64,000 bases of DNA from an uncultured Sulfitobacter sp. (GTDB lineage Bacteria > Pseudomonadota > Alphaproteobacteria > Rhodobacterales > Rhodobacteraceae): NCBI GenBank assembly GCA_937138475.1, contig CAKZPD010000022.1, positions 62,001-126,000 of the forward strand. The letters run 5' to 3'. The position numbers and the translations under genes are program-made. How positions within the stretch are numbered: the stretch's first letter is position 1; the number at the start of each line of letters is the position of its first letter. This document shows positions 10,895 through 19,428 of the stretch, piece after piece. The notes under the pieces were generated by a model that had not been told where the DNA came from, searched no databases, and saw only the letters and a program-made list of their open reading frames with translations.

Positions 10895-13800
10895 ATGACC
10901 GATCAGACCCATATCACCCTTTCCGGCGCCCCCGAGGGGCTTGATGCAAAGCTTTTGCTGGCCGAGATGAACACATCAGGCGGGCCGGTGCTGCACATCG
11001 CCCGCGATGACAAACGGCTTGAGGCCATGCGCGCCGCGCTGGCGTTTTTCGCGCCGCAGGTGCCGGTGGTGGTGTTTCCGGGCTGGGATTGTCTGCCCTA
11101 TGACCGGGTGTCGCCCAATGCTGATATCTCGGCGCGGCGTATGGCGACGCTGGCGGGGCTTGTCCATGGGATGCCGGATCGCTTTGTGTTGTTGACGACG
11201 CTGAACGCCGCGACCCAGCGCCTGCCGGCGCGGCAGGTTTTGCAAGACGCCGCCTTTACCGCCACAGTCGGCACCCGCGTGGACGAAGGCGCGCTGCGTG
11301 CGTTTTTGGTGCGCATGGGCTTTGTGCAAAGCCCGACCGTCACTGAACCGGGTGATTATGCGGTCCGAGGCGGCATTATTGATATTTATCCGCCAGGGGA
11401 TCTGGGACCGGTGCGTCTGGATCTGTTCGGCGATACGCTGGATGGCGCGCGGCGCTTTGATCCGGCAACCCAGCGCACCACCCAAAAGCTTGACGTGGTC
11501 GAACTGGCACCCGTTTCCGAGGTGATCCTGGACGAGGCGGCAATAACCCGGTTTCGTCAAAATTACCGGATCGAATTTGGCGCGGCGGGCACCGATGATC
11601 CGCTCTATGAGGCGATCAGCGCCGGGCGCAAGCATCAAGGCGCGGAACATTGGCTGCCGTTCTTTCACGACCGGCTGGATACGTTGATGGATTATTTGCC
11701 GGGTGCGACGATCACCTTGGACGATCAGGTCACGCCGATGCGCCTGGCCCGATGGGACGCGATCCAAGACCAATATGAAACCCGCAAGATCGCCATGGCC
11801 AGCCGCAGCAAAATGGACAGCGTCTATAAGCCTTGTCCGCCGGGTCCGCTGTATCTGGATGATGCCGCCTGGGGCGATGCCATTGCCGGTCGCCGGGTCA
11901 TTCAACTGGCCGCTATGCCGCAACCAACCGGGTTGGCGGTGTTGGATGCAGGGGGGCGCCTTGGTCGGAATTTCGCGCCCGAACGCCAGCAGGAAAACCT
12001 GAGCCTTTTTGGGGCTTTGGCCGGGCATATCAAAACGCGAATGCAGTCAGGTCCGGTGGTGATCGCCAGCTATTCTGAAGGCGCCCGCGAGCGATTGGGC
12101 GGGCTGATCGAGGACGAAGGCCTGTCCGAGGCCATCCCGATTTCAGATGCGTCAAGAATCGGTAAACGCGGGCTGCATCTGGCGGTTTGGGCGCTCGAGC
12201 ACGGGTTTGAAACCCAGGGGCTGACGGTCATTTCCGAACAAGACGTGCTGGGCGATCGCCTGATCCGAAGCCCCAAGCGCAAGCGCCGGGCTGAGAATTT
12301 CCTGACCGAAACCCAATCCCTGTCGCCCGGCGATTTGATCGTGCATGTGGATCACGGCATTGGGCGCTACATGGGCCTTGAGGTGGTGACAGCCGCCGGC
12401 GCGGCGCATGAATGTATCTTGCTTGAATATGCCGAGGGCGCCAAGCTGTATCTGCCGGTGGAAAACATCGAACTGCTGTCGAAATACGGCCACGAGGAAG
12501 GGCTGCTGGACAAGCTGGGCGGCGGCGCGTGGCAGGCCAAAAAGGCCCGCCTCAAGGAACGCATCCGCGAGATGGCCGACAAGCTGATCCGCATTGCCGC
12601 CGAACGGGCGTTGCGCAAGGCGCCGGTGCTGGACCCGCCGCCGGGGATGTGGGATGCCTTCAGCGCCCGTTTCCCCTATAGCGAAACCGATGATCAGCTG
12701 CGGGCGATTGGCGATGTGGTTGACGATTTGACCTCGGGCAATCCGATGGACCGGCTGGTGTGCGGTGATGTGGGCTTTGGCAAGACCGAGGTGGCGATGC
12801 GCGCGGCTTTTGTGGCGGCCATGTCCGGGGCGCAGGTGGCGGTGATTGCCCCCACAACCCTGCTGGCGCGCCAGCACTATAAATCCTTTGCTGAACGGTT
12901 TCGCGGCTTTCCAGTCGAAGTGCGCCAGCTGAGCCGCTTTGTTTCGGCAAAAGAGGCTGCGGCCACCCGCGATGGCATGGCGCGCGGCACAGTCGATATC
13001 GTGATTGGCACCCATGCGCTTTTGGCCAAAAACATTCGTTTCCAGAATTTGGGTCTGCTGGTCATTGACGAGGAACAGCATTTCGGTGTGGGACACAAGG
13101 AACGCCTGAAGGCCCTGCGCACCGATATCCATGTGCTGACGCTGACCGCGACACCGATCCCGCGGACGCTGCAACTGTCGCTGACCGGGGTGCGCGATCT
13201 TTCGATCATTGGCACGCCGCCGGTGGATCGCCTGGCCATTCGCACCTATGTGTCGGAATTTGACAGCGTGACCCTGCGCGAGGCGCTGCTGCGCGAACAT
13301 TATCGCGGCGGGCAATCGTTTTTCGTGGTGCCGCGCATTTCTGACCTGCCCGAGATCGAGACCTTTCTGAGGGACCAACTGCCCGAGCTGAGCTTTGTCG
13401 TGGCACATGGCCAGATGGCGGCGGGCGAGCTGGATGACCGGATGAACGCCTTTTACGACGGTAAATTCGATATTTTGCTGGCCACAACGATCGTTGAATC
13501 GGGGCTGGATATTCCCACGGCCAATACGATGATCGTACACCGGGCCGATATGTTTGGCCTGGCGCAACTCTATCAGATCCGGGGGCGGGTCGGCCGGTCA
13601 AAGACACGGGCCTATGCCTATCTGACCACCAAGCCACGCGCCAAGCTGACGGCGACGGCGGAAAAGCGGCTGCGGGTGCTGAGCAGCCTGGACAGCCTGG
13701 GCGCGGGCTTTACCCTGGCCAGCCAGGATCTGGATATTCGCGGGGCGGGGAATTTGCTGGGCGAAGAACAATCGGGCCAGATGCGGGATGTGGGGTTTGA

Positions 13801-14350
13801 GCTTTATCAATCCATGCTGGAGGATGCGATTGCCAAGATCCGCAGCGGCCAGATGGAAGGGCTGTCCGAAGCCGATGACCAATGGGCGCCGCAGATCAAC
13901 CTGGGCGTGCCGGTGTTGATCCCCGAGGCCTTTGTGCCGGATCTGGATGTGCGGCTTGGGCTGTATCGCCGGCTGAGCGGGCTGAGCACCAAGGTCGAAC
14001 TGGAAGGGTTTGCCGCCGAATTGATCGACCGGTTCGGCAAATTACCGCGCGAGGTCAATTCGCTGATGCTGGTGGTGCGGATCAAGGCGATGTGCAAACG
14101 CGCCGGGATTGCCAAGCTGGACGCCGGACCCAAGGGCGCGACGATCCAGTTTCACAATGACAAGTTCGCCTCGCCCAAGGGATTGGTGGAGTTTATTCAA
14201 GATCAGCGTGGCATGGCCAAGGTCAAGGACAACAAGATTGTCGTGCGCCGCGATTGGCGCGCCGAGGCGGACAAGATCAAGGGGGCCTTTGCCATCGCCC
14301 GCGATCTGGCCGAGAAGCTGCGGGCGGAAAAACGCGCCAAATCGGCCTGA
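10895..14350 (+). CDS. mfd: Transcription-repair coupling factor Mfd
   Basis: The 1151-residue translocase removes RNA polymerase stalled at lesions and recruits UvrA. The UvrB-like N-terminal region is followed by the RNA-polymerase-interacting domain with LYLPVENIELLSKYG near residue 520. The RecG-like helicase then shows Walker A GDVGFGKTE near 625, the DEEQ box (VIDEEQHFGVGHKE near 725), TATPIPRTL near 750 and QIRGRVGRS near 895. A C-terminal TRCF domain completes the protein. Length is normal for the family. A copy of the dispersed repeat lies 35 bp after the stop, in the gene's orientation. Confidence 0.97.
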   Translation: MTDQTHITLSGAPEGLDAKLLLAEMNTSGGPVLHIARDDKRLEAMRAALAFFAPQVPVVVFPGWDCLPYDRVSPNADISARRMATLAGLVHGMPDRFVLLTTLNAATQRLPARQVLQDAAFTATVGTRVDEGALRAFLVRMGFVQSPTVTEPGDYAVRGGIIDIYPPGDLGPVRLDLFGDTLDGARRFDPATQRTTQKLDVVELAPVSEVILDEAAITRFRQNYRIEFGAAGTDDPLYEAISAGRKHQGAEHWLPFFHDRLDTLMDYLPGATITLDDQVTPMRLARWDAIQDQYETRKIAMASRSKMDSVYKPCPPGPLYLDDAAWGDAIAGRRVIQLAAMPQPTGLAVLDAGGRLGRNFAPERQQENLSLFGALAGHIKTRMQSGPVVIASYSEGARERLGGLIEDEGLSEAIPISDASRIGKRGLHLAVWALEHGFETQGLTVISEQDVLGDRLIRSPKRKRRAENFLTETQSLSPGDLIVHVDHGIGRYMGLEVVTAAGAAHECILLEYAEGAKLYLPVENIELLSKYGHEEGLLDKLGGGAWQAKKARLKERIREMADKLIRIAAERALRKAPVLDPPPGMWDAFSARFPYSETDDQLRAIGDVVDDLTSGNPMDRLVCGDVGFGKTEVAMRAAFVAAMSGAQVAVIAPTTLLARQHYKSFAERFRGFPVEVRQLSRFVSAKEAAATRDGMARGTVDIVIGTHALLAKNIRFQNLGLLVIDEEQHFGVGHKERLKALRTDIHVLTLTATPIPRTLQLSLTGVRDLSIIGTPPVDRLAIRTYVSEFDSVTLREALLREHYRGGQSFFVVPRISDLPEIETFLRDQLPELSFVVAHGQMAAGELDDRMNAFYDGKFDILLATTIVESGLDIPTANTMIVHRADMFGLAQLYQIRGRVGRSKTRAYAYLTTKPRAKLTATAEKRLRVLSSLDSLGAGFTLASQDLDIRGAGNLLGEEQSGQMRDVGFELYQSMLEDAIAKIRSGQMEGLSEADDQWAPQINLGVPVLIPEAFVPDLDVRLGLYRRLSGLSTKVELEGFAAELIDRFGKLPREVNSLMLVVRIKAMCKRAGIAKLDAGPKGATIQFHNDKFASPKGLVEFIQDQRGMAKVKDNKIVVRRDWRAEADKIKGAFAIARDLAEKLRAEKRAKSA

Positions 14351-14384
14351 GACCGAGGCGGGAGCGCGTGCGGCACGGGCAGGA

Positions 14385-14418
14385 GCCTCCGGCGGGGATA
14401 TTTGCAGAACAAAAGAAG
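14385..14418 (+). repeat. Dispersed 33-bp repeat, copy 1 (after mfd)
   Basis: Reads GCCTCCGGCGGGGATATTT, then GCA, then GAACAAAAGAAG. It lies between the end of mfd and the convergent MFS gene, oriented like mfd. In the RNA the first part can form a short CCTC-CGGC-GGGG hairpin followed by ATATTT, loosely like a weak terminator. Confidence 0.85.
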
Positions 14419-14426
14419 CAGCCGGG

Positions 14427-15653
14427 TCAGGGGTGGCGGGGCTGATCGCGGCGTTCAAGGTGGCCCATGTAGAGCATGAGCGCATAGCCAAGGGCGGCCA
14501 TGATCAGCACCGACAGAACCAGCGGGCTTGTGGTGCCGTCGAACATCAGGCCAATGGGCGAGGCAATCGCGGCGGCGCAGATGGTTGAGATTGCGCCAAT
14601 GACGCTGGCGGCCATGCCGGCGATATGGCCCATGGGTTCCATCGCGATGGCGTTGAGGTTGCCCAGGGTCAGGCCGGCCTGAAAGAACAGGAAGAATTGC
14701 CAGAGGATGAACAGGGCAAAGCTGTAATCGCCGGTGTTGCCGGCCAGGGCCAGCATGCCTGCTGAGAGCGCGATCTGGCTGCCCAGGGCGATGGTGACCA
14801 GGCGGCGCATGCCAAGGCGGACCACCAGCACGGCGTTCAGCAGGCTGGAGCCGCCAGACAGCAGGGCCACGAGGCCAAACCAGAAGGGGAAGCTTTCGGC
14901 GCGGTTGAAGACCTCGGCGTAGATGGGTTGCACCAGCATCAGGACCGAAAACAGCATGGCCAGCGCCAGGGTCTGCACGATGATCGACAGGCGCACAGCC
15001 GGGTGGGCAAACATTTGCCGGATGGCGTCGTGGATGAGGGCCAGCCTGAGCGGGCGGCGTTGATTATGGGGCAGGGTTTCCGGCAGGCGCAGGCCCAGCC
15101 ACAGCACTGAGATCAGGGAAAACAGGATGAAGGACAAGAAGATCGCCTTCCAGCCAAAGGCGGCGATGATGCCCATGCCAAGCGCCGGGGCGATGGCCGG
15201 CACGATTGTGAAGAAGATCATCACGATTGACACGATGCGGGCCATTTCGCGCCCGGAAAACAGATCGCGCATGATCGCCAGTGACACGATGCGGGGGCCG
15301 GCCGCGCCCAGCCCCTGTAGCAGCCGCGCCAGCAGCATGATTTCCAGCGTGGGGGCGACAAAGGCCAGACAGGCCGACGCGATATAAAGCCCGGCGCCCA
15401 GAAATATGATCGGCCGCCGTCCAAACGCATCGGACAGCGGGCCGCTGATAAAGGTGCCCAAGCCCATGCCAAGGACGAAACTGGTCAGGATCAGCGCGGC
15501 GCGCGCTGGTTCGGCCGGTGACAGTTCGGCGCCAATTTGCGGCAAAGCGGGCAGCATCGCATCCATCGAAAACGCCACGGTCGAGACCATCATGGCCATC
15601 AGGGCGACAAATTCGGTGCGGTGCATCGGGCTTGGACAGGGGGAAGGGGTCAA
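14427..15653 (-). CDS. MFS drug/metabolite exporter, Bcr/CflA type
   Basis: The 408-residue product has about twelve hydrophobic segments and reads as a Bcr/CflA-type drug:H+ antiporter of the DHA1 branch. TM1 contains FSMDAMLPALPQIG, the usual start of this group, and the loop 2-3 region has GPLSDAFGRRPIIFLG, the MFS signature. The frame starts at a TTG (15653) preceded by GGAG at five bases; an ATG at 15626 directly before HRTEFVAL is the alternative. The substrate cannot be told from sequence. It converges on mfd. Confidence 0.87.
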   Translation of the reverse strand: MTPSPCPSPMHRTEFVALMAMMVSTVAFSMDAMLPALPQIGAELSPAEPARAALILTSFVLGMGLGTFISGPLSDAFGRRPIIFLGAGLYIASACLAFVAPTLEIMLLARLLQGLGAAGPRIVSLAIMRDLFSGREMARIVSIVMIFFTIVPAIAPALGMGIIAAFGWKAIFLSFILFSLISVLWLGLRLPETLPHNQRRPLRLALIHDAIRQMFAHPAVRLSIIVQTLALAMLFSVLMLVQPIYAEVFNRAESFPFWFGLVALLSGGSSLLNAVLVVRLGMRRLVTIALGSQIALSAGMLALAGNTGDYSFALFILWQFFLFFQAGLTLGNLNAIAMEPMGHIAGMAASVIGAISTICAAAIASPIGLMFDGTTSPLVLSVLIMAALGYALMLYMGHLERRDQPRHP

Positions 15654-15770
15654 GGGGGCTCCGGGGGTTGTGCGCTGGCGATGGGCACCTTAGTGGATTC
15701 CCGTTTGAAGGGAATAGCCAAGCGGCACCATCAGGCAAAATAATAAACAAGTTAATTAAGTTGCGCCAGA

Positions 15771-16406
15771 TCAGCCACGCAAATCGGCAATGACCTTGGC
15801 CCAAAGCGCCGGGGGCTGCGCGCCCGGAACCGCGTGTTTGCCCGCAACGATGAAGGTTGGCACCGATGAAACGCCCATGTCGCGGCTGTGGGCATCGCGG
15901 GCGCGGATATCGTCTTTGTCGCTGTCACTGGCCAACAGCCGCAGCACCAGCGCCGCATCCATTCCCAAGCCGTCGGCCAGATCGGCCAGAACTTCGGCGT
16001 TGCCGATGTCGCGCCCCTGATCGAAATAGGCGGTAAACAGGGCAGAAACGGCCGCTGTTTGTCGCCCTTCGATCCCGGCCCAATGGATCAGACGGTGGGC
16101 ATCCAGGGTGTTGGGCGTGCGTTTCATGGCCTCAAAATCAATGGTCAGCCCGGCTTTGGTTGCGTGCTCAAGCACGGGGGCATAGGCACGCGCGGCCTGC
16201 GCCTTGCCGCCGAATTTGGTTTCCAGATAGCTGCGGCGGTCCATTCCGCCTGCGGGCATATCGGGGTTCAACTGAAACGGGTGCCATTCGATCGAAAAGG
16301 GATGATCGGGGTGATCGGCAAGGGCGCGATCCAGATGGGTTTTGCCAATATAGCACCAGGGGCAAATCGGGTCAGACAGGATATCCAGCTTGATTGGGGT
16401 GGTCAT
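15771..16406 (-). CDS. FrnE-like DsbA family oxidoreductase
   Basis: The 211-residue protein has a thioredoxin fold with an inserted helical domain. The active site is LDILSDPICPWCYIGK, with Cys15-Pro-Trp-Cys18, as in FrnE and related 2-hydroxychromene-2-carboxylate isomerase-like proteins. The cis-Pro region GVSSVPTFIV near residue 181 is typical. No signal peptide is visible, so it is probably cytoplasmic, with a thiol-disulfide or glutathione-linked role. Its ATG overlaps the stop of the acyl-CoA ligase gene upstream by 4 bp (ATGA), indicating an operon. Confidence 0.88.
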   Translation of the reverse strand: MTTPIKLDILSDPICPWCYIGKTHLDRALADHPDHPFSIEWHPFQLNPDMPAGGMDRRSYLETKFGGKAQAARAYAPVLEHATKAGLTIDFEAMKRTPNTLDAHRLIHWAGIEGRQTAAVSALFTAYFDQGRDIGNAEVLADLADGLGMDAALVLRLLASDSDKDDIRARDAHSRDMGVSSVPTFIVAGKHAVPGAQPPALWAKVIADLRG

Positions 16407-17935
16407 GGGCGGCCCTTAAATTGTGATCGCAGCGCGCGCCGCAACAGTTTGCCATTGGCGCCTGTGGGCAACCTTGGCAGATGAATATAAAGCCGCGGCT
16501 GTTTATAGCGGGCCAGAACAGTCGAGGCATAGCGCGCCAGCGCCGCTTCGTCCAGCGTGGCCGGCCCGGTGTAAAAGGCGGCGATGACGCGGGTGTCTGG
16601 CTTGATCTCTATTTCGGTGGCGGCGATGGCGGTGATCCCCGGATAACCGGTCAGGGCCTGTTCGACCTCAAGCGGTGAAACGCGATACCCGCCGGCGTTC
16701 ATCATATCATCGGCCCGGCCAAGATAGATCATCTGACCATCGGCGCGCATCATGCCCTGATCGCCGGTCAAGAACCAATCGCCCTGGAACTTTTGCGCCG
16801 TTTCCGCCGGGGCATGCAGATAGCCAAGCATCAATCCCGGATCGCTGCGGTGAACGGCAATCGTGCCCGGATCGCCCAGGGGCACGGGCCCGTCCGGGCC
16901 AAGGATGGCCACCTTGCGGCCCGGTTGCGGTCGGCCAAGGCTGTCTGGGTCGCAGGTCTGTCCGGGGGCGGTTGATATAAAGGTTGAACATTCCGACATG
17001 CCGAAGGCTTCGAAAATTGGGGTGCCGGTTGCCGCTTGCCAGGCGCCTTGCACCGGGGGGGGCAATTTTTCACCGGCGCTCAGGCCGTGGCGCAGATCGG
17101 GCAGGGGGGGCATCTGGGTTCGCAGCAGTTGCCGGTAAACGCCAGGGGCGGCGGCAAAGATGCTGGCGCCGTATCGCGCCATCAGGTCGGGCAGATCGCT
17201 GGCCGGCGTGCCCGGCGCCGGGATCAGCGCCGTGGCCCCCAGCGTCCAGGGATCCATCAGCCCGGTGCCCAGCGTATAGGTCCAGTTGAAGGCGCCCGCA
17301 TGCAAGACCTGGTCCTGTGCGGTCATGCCATACCAGCCGTCAAACATCATTTGTCTGGCCCAGATGGCGCGGTGGGCATGGGCGACAGGGCGCGGCCGCC
17401 CTGAGGTTCCTGACGTATATATCACATAGCCCAGTCGATCCGGCGCGCCCATGTGATAATCAATCGCCGGCAGATTGCGCATGGCACGCAGGGCCTGAAC
17501 GTCGATGTGGCGGCTGGTCTGTGGTTCGTTTGCCGGGGCCGGGCAGGGCACATCGGGGGCGTGCAAAATCGCGGCCGGGGCCAGATCGTCGATAATCTGG
17601 GCGGTTTCGCTTTGGGTCAGCGCCGCCGAGGTCGGCACAGGGACCAGCCCGGCCGCCAATGCCCCCAGATAGGCGATTGGAAAATCGACCGTGTTATCAA
17701 GGCGCATCAGCACGATATCACCCGGCACCAGCCCGGCCTGTCGCAGGCCGTATCCGGTGCCGCGCACCGCTTGGATCAGGGCGCCAAAGCTCCAGTCTGT
17801 GCTGGGGCCGGGGCCGATAATCCGCAAGGCCAGCTTGCCGGGGGTGCGTGTGCCCGCGGCCAGCACATGCTGGGCCATGTTGAACCGGGGCGGCACAGCC
17901 TTTGCCGGGCCTTGATCAAAGATGGAAAACTGCAT
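16403..17935 (-). CDS. AMP-forming acyl-CoA ligase, benzoate-CoA ligase-like
   Basis: The 510-residue enzyme belongs to the class I adenylate-forming family and should activate a carboxylic acid to its CoA thioester through an acyl-AMP. The P-loop is YVIYTSGTSGRPRPVAHAHR near residue 172. The hinge and A8 region is YLGRADDMMNAGGYRVSPLE near 404, and the A10 lysine sits in LPTGANGKLLRRAL near 494. SPLEVEQAL and GYRVSP fit the benzoate/short-chain acyl-CoA synthetase branch. The substrate is not predictable. The next gene (DsbA-like) overlaps it by 4 bp; an XRE-cupin regulator lies divergently upstream. Confidence 0.88.
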   Translation of the reverse strand: MQFSIFDQGPAKAVPPRFNMAQHVLAAGTRTPGKLALRIIGPGPSTDWSFGALIQAVRGTGYGLRQAGLVPGDIVLMRLDNTVDFPIAYLGALAAGLVPVPTSAALTQSETAQIIDDLAPAAILHAPDVPCPAPANEPQTSRHIDVQALRAMRNLPAIDYHMGAPDRLGYVIYTSGTSGRPRPVAHAHRAIWARQMMFDGWYGMTAQDQVLHAGAFNWTYTLGTGLMDPWTLGATALIPAPGTPASDLPDLMARYGASIFAAAPGVYRQLLRTQMPPLPDLRHGLSAGEKLPPPVQGAWQAATGTPIFEAFGMSECSTFISTAPGQTCDPDSLGRPQPGRKVAILGPDGPVPLGDPGTIAVHRSDPGLMLGYLHAPAETAQKFQGDWFLTGDQGMMRADGQMIYLGRADDMMNAGGYRVSPLEVEQALTGYPGITAIAATEIEIKPDTRVIAAFYTGPATLDEAALARYASTVLARYKQPRLYIHLPRLPTGANGKLLRRALRSQFKGRP

Positions 17936-18035
17936 GGGTTCAGTTACTGCGCCCTATCGCCCGGCGCAAGCGCGCTGGTGTGCGGTGGGCTGCCCATGGT
18001 GGGTGCGGTCCAAGGGCAGCGCAAGCCCGTTGCGC

Positions 18036-18689
18036 ATGACGTTTCAAGACAGTATAGCCCACAACATGCTTGGTTCAGACCCCAAATCATTGATCGAAAT
18101 TGCCCGCGCAACCGGCGAGGAAGAGCAGGGCGTGCCGCTGGATCTGGGGGCAAGGGTGCGTGAATTGCGCAAGGCCCACGATTGGACGTTGGAACAGGCG
18201 GCGACCCAGGCCGGGTTGGCGCGATCCACCCTGTCCAAGATTGAAAACGGCCAGATGTCGCCCACCTATGATGCGCTGAAAAAGCTGGCGGTCGGGCTGA
18301 AAATATCGGTGCCTCAGTTGTTTACCCCGCCGCGCGCCGGGCAGATCAATGGCCGATTGGCCGTGACCAAACACGGCAGCGGCACCGCACAGGCCACCGT
18401 CACCTATGAGCACGAGCTGCTGGCCGAAACCCTGACGAAAAAGCAGATGCTGCCCTATCGCGCCCGTGTTCGGGCCCGGTCCATTGATGAATTCGATGGT
18501 TGGGTGCGCCATGACGGCGAAGAATTTCTGTATGTTCTGACCGGGGTGATCCGGCTTTATACCGAATTTTACGAACCCATCGAAATGCGGCGCGGCGACA
18601 GCGCCTATTATGACGCCACGATGGGCCATAATGTTGTCTCGCTCAGCGCCGATGACGCGTCGATCCTGTGGGTGACGTCGCTGGTCTAG
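18036..18689 (+). CDS. XRE-family transcriptional regulator with C-terminal cupin
   Basis: From the ATG at 18036 the protein has 217 residues; a second ATG at 18066 (MLGSDPKSLIEIAR) is equally possible. An HTH of the XRE type spans about residues 36-95 and contains VRELRKAHDWTLEQAATQAG and LARSTLSKIENGQMSPTYDA. A cupin follows, with RHDGEEFLYVLTGVIRLY as the core beta-barrel motif and GDSAYYDATMGHNVVSL after it. Such regulators sense small molecules and often control nearby genes; the divergent acyl-CoA ligase operon is the obvious candidate. Its TAG stop overlaps the TAG of the convergent aquaporin gene. Confidence 0.88.
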   Translation: MTFQDSIAHNMLGSDPKSLIEIARATGEEEQGVPLDLGARVRELRKAHDWTLEQAATQAGLARSTLSKIENGQMSPTYDALKKLAVGLKISVPQLFTPPRAGQINGRLAVTKHGSGTAQATVTYEHELLAETLTKKQMLPYRARVRARSIDEFDGWVRHDGEEFLYVLTGVIRLYTEFYEPIEMRRGDSAYYDATMGHNVVSLSADDASILWVTSLV

Positions 18690-19342
18690 GGGCGTTTGGC
18701 CAGCAAGGGCCGCAAGATCACATGCGCCGCAAGGGTGGCCAGCAGCTGCGCTGCAACAAAGGCGGCGATATGGCCGGGGTAAATGCCGGCAAAACTGTCG
18801 GTAAAGCCGCGGGCGATGGCCACGGCGGGGTTGGCAAAGCCGCTTGAGGCGGTGAAGAAATATCCCCCCGTGACATAAAGCGCAACCAAGGCGGGAACGC
18901 TGGCGGGGCGGGTCTGAAGCCCGCCAAAGATGGCAAAAAGCAACCCAAAAGTGGCAAGCCCTTCGGACAGCCACATGCCGGGTCCGGTCCGGTGCATGGC
19001 GCTGGCGATTTGCAAAACCGGTTGTTCAAACATCAAATGCGAGGCCCAGACCCCCGCGATGCCGCCAAGGATCTGAACCGCGACATATTGCGCCGCAACC
19101 CGCCACAAGATGTCACCGCGCAGCGCAAAGGCCAAGGTTACCGCCGGGTTGAAATGCGCCCCCGACACCGGCCCTAAAACGGTGATGATCACAAACAGCA
19201 TGGCGCCGGTTGCCACCGCATTGATCAAAAGCGCCAGCCCGATGTTTCCGCCTGACAAGTTCACCGCCATGATGCCGCTGGCCACGATCGACATCAAAAG
19301 CATCCCGGTTCCAAGGGCCTCGGCCCAAAGCTGTCGTGTCAT
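18686..19342 (-). CDS. MIP-family aquaporin / solute channel
   Basis: The 218-residue protein from the ATG at 19342 has six hydrophobic helices. Its two NPA boxes are GAHFNPAVTLAFAL near residue 60 and SGFANPAVAIARGF near 170, with the selectivity-filter Arg following the second. The second half (NPAVAIARGFTDSFAGI) resembles the AqpS-type branch linked in other bacteria to arsenic resistance rather than AqpZ; no ars gene is visible here. It may pass water, small polyols or metalloids. The alternative start at 19393 only adds an unconserved leader. Its stop overlaps the XRE gene's stop. Confidence 0.88.
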   Translation of the reverse strand: MTRQLWAEALGTGMLLMSIVASGIMAVNLSGGNIGLALLINAVATGAMLFVIITVLGPVSGAHFNPAVTLAFALRGDILWRVAAQYVAVQILGGIAGVWASHLMFEQPVLQIASAMHRTGPGMWLSEGLATFGLLFAIFGGLQTRPASVPALVALYVTGGYFFTASSGFANPAVAIARGFTDSFAGIYPGHIAAFVAAQLLATLAAHVILRPLLAKRP

Positions 19343-19428
19343 TCTAAGCACCTGTCTTGGTCGATCTGTTCCGTTCCGCGCTAGCTGAGCCAATGGGCCG
19401 TGTCAAATGCCGCGTTGCGGCGCGGGGG

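Noticed and set aside
12152..13567. A 471-codon minus-strand frame inside mfd
   Set aside because: It lies wholly antisense to the helicase motifs of mfd and has no recognisable domain.
15518..15793. Plus-strand small ORFs between the MFS and DsbA-like genes
   Set aside because: They overlap the start of the MFS gene on the other strand, lack ribosome sites and have shadow-frame composition.
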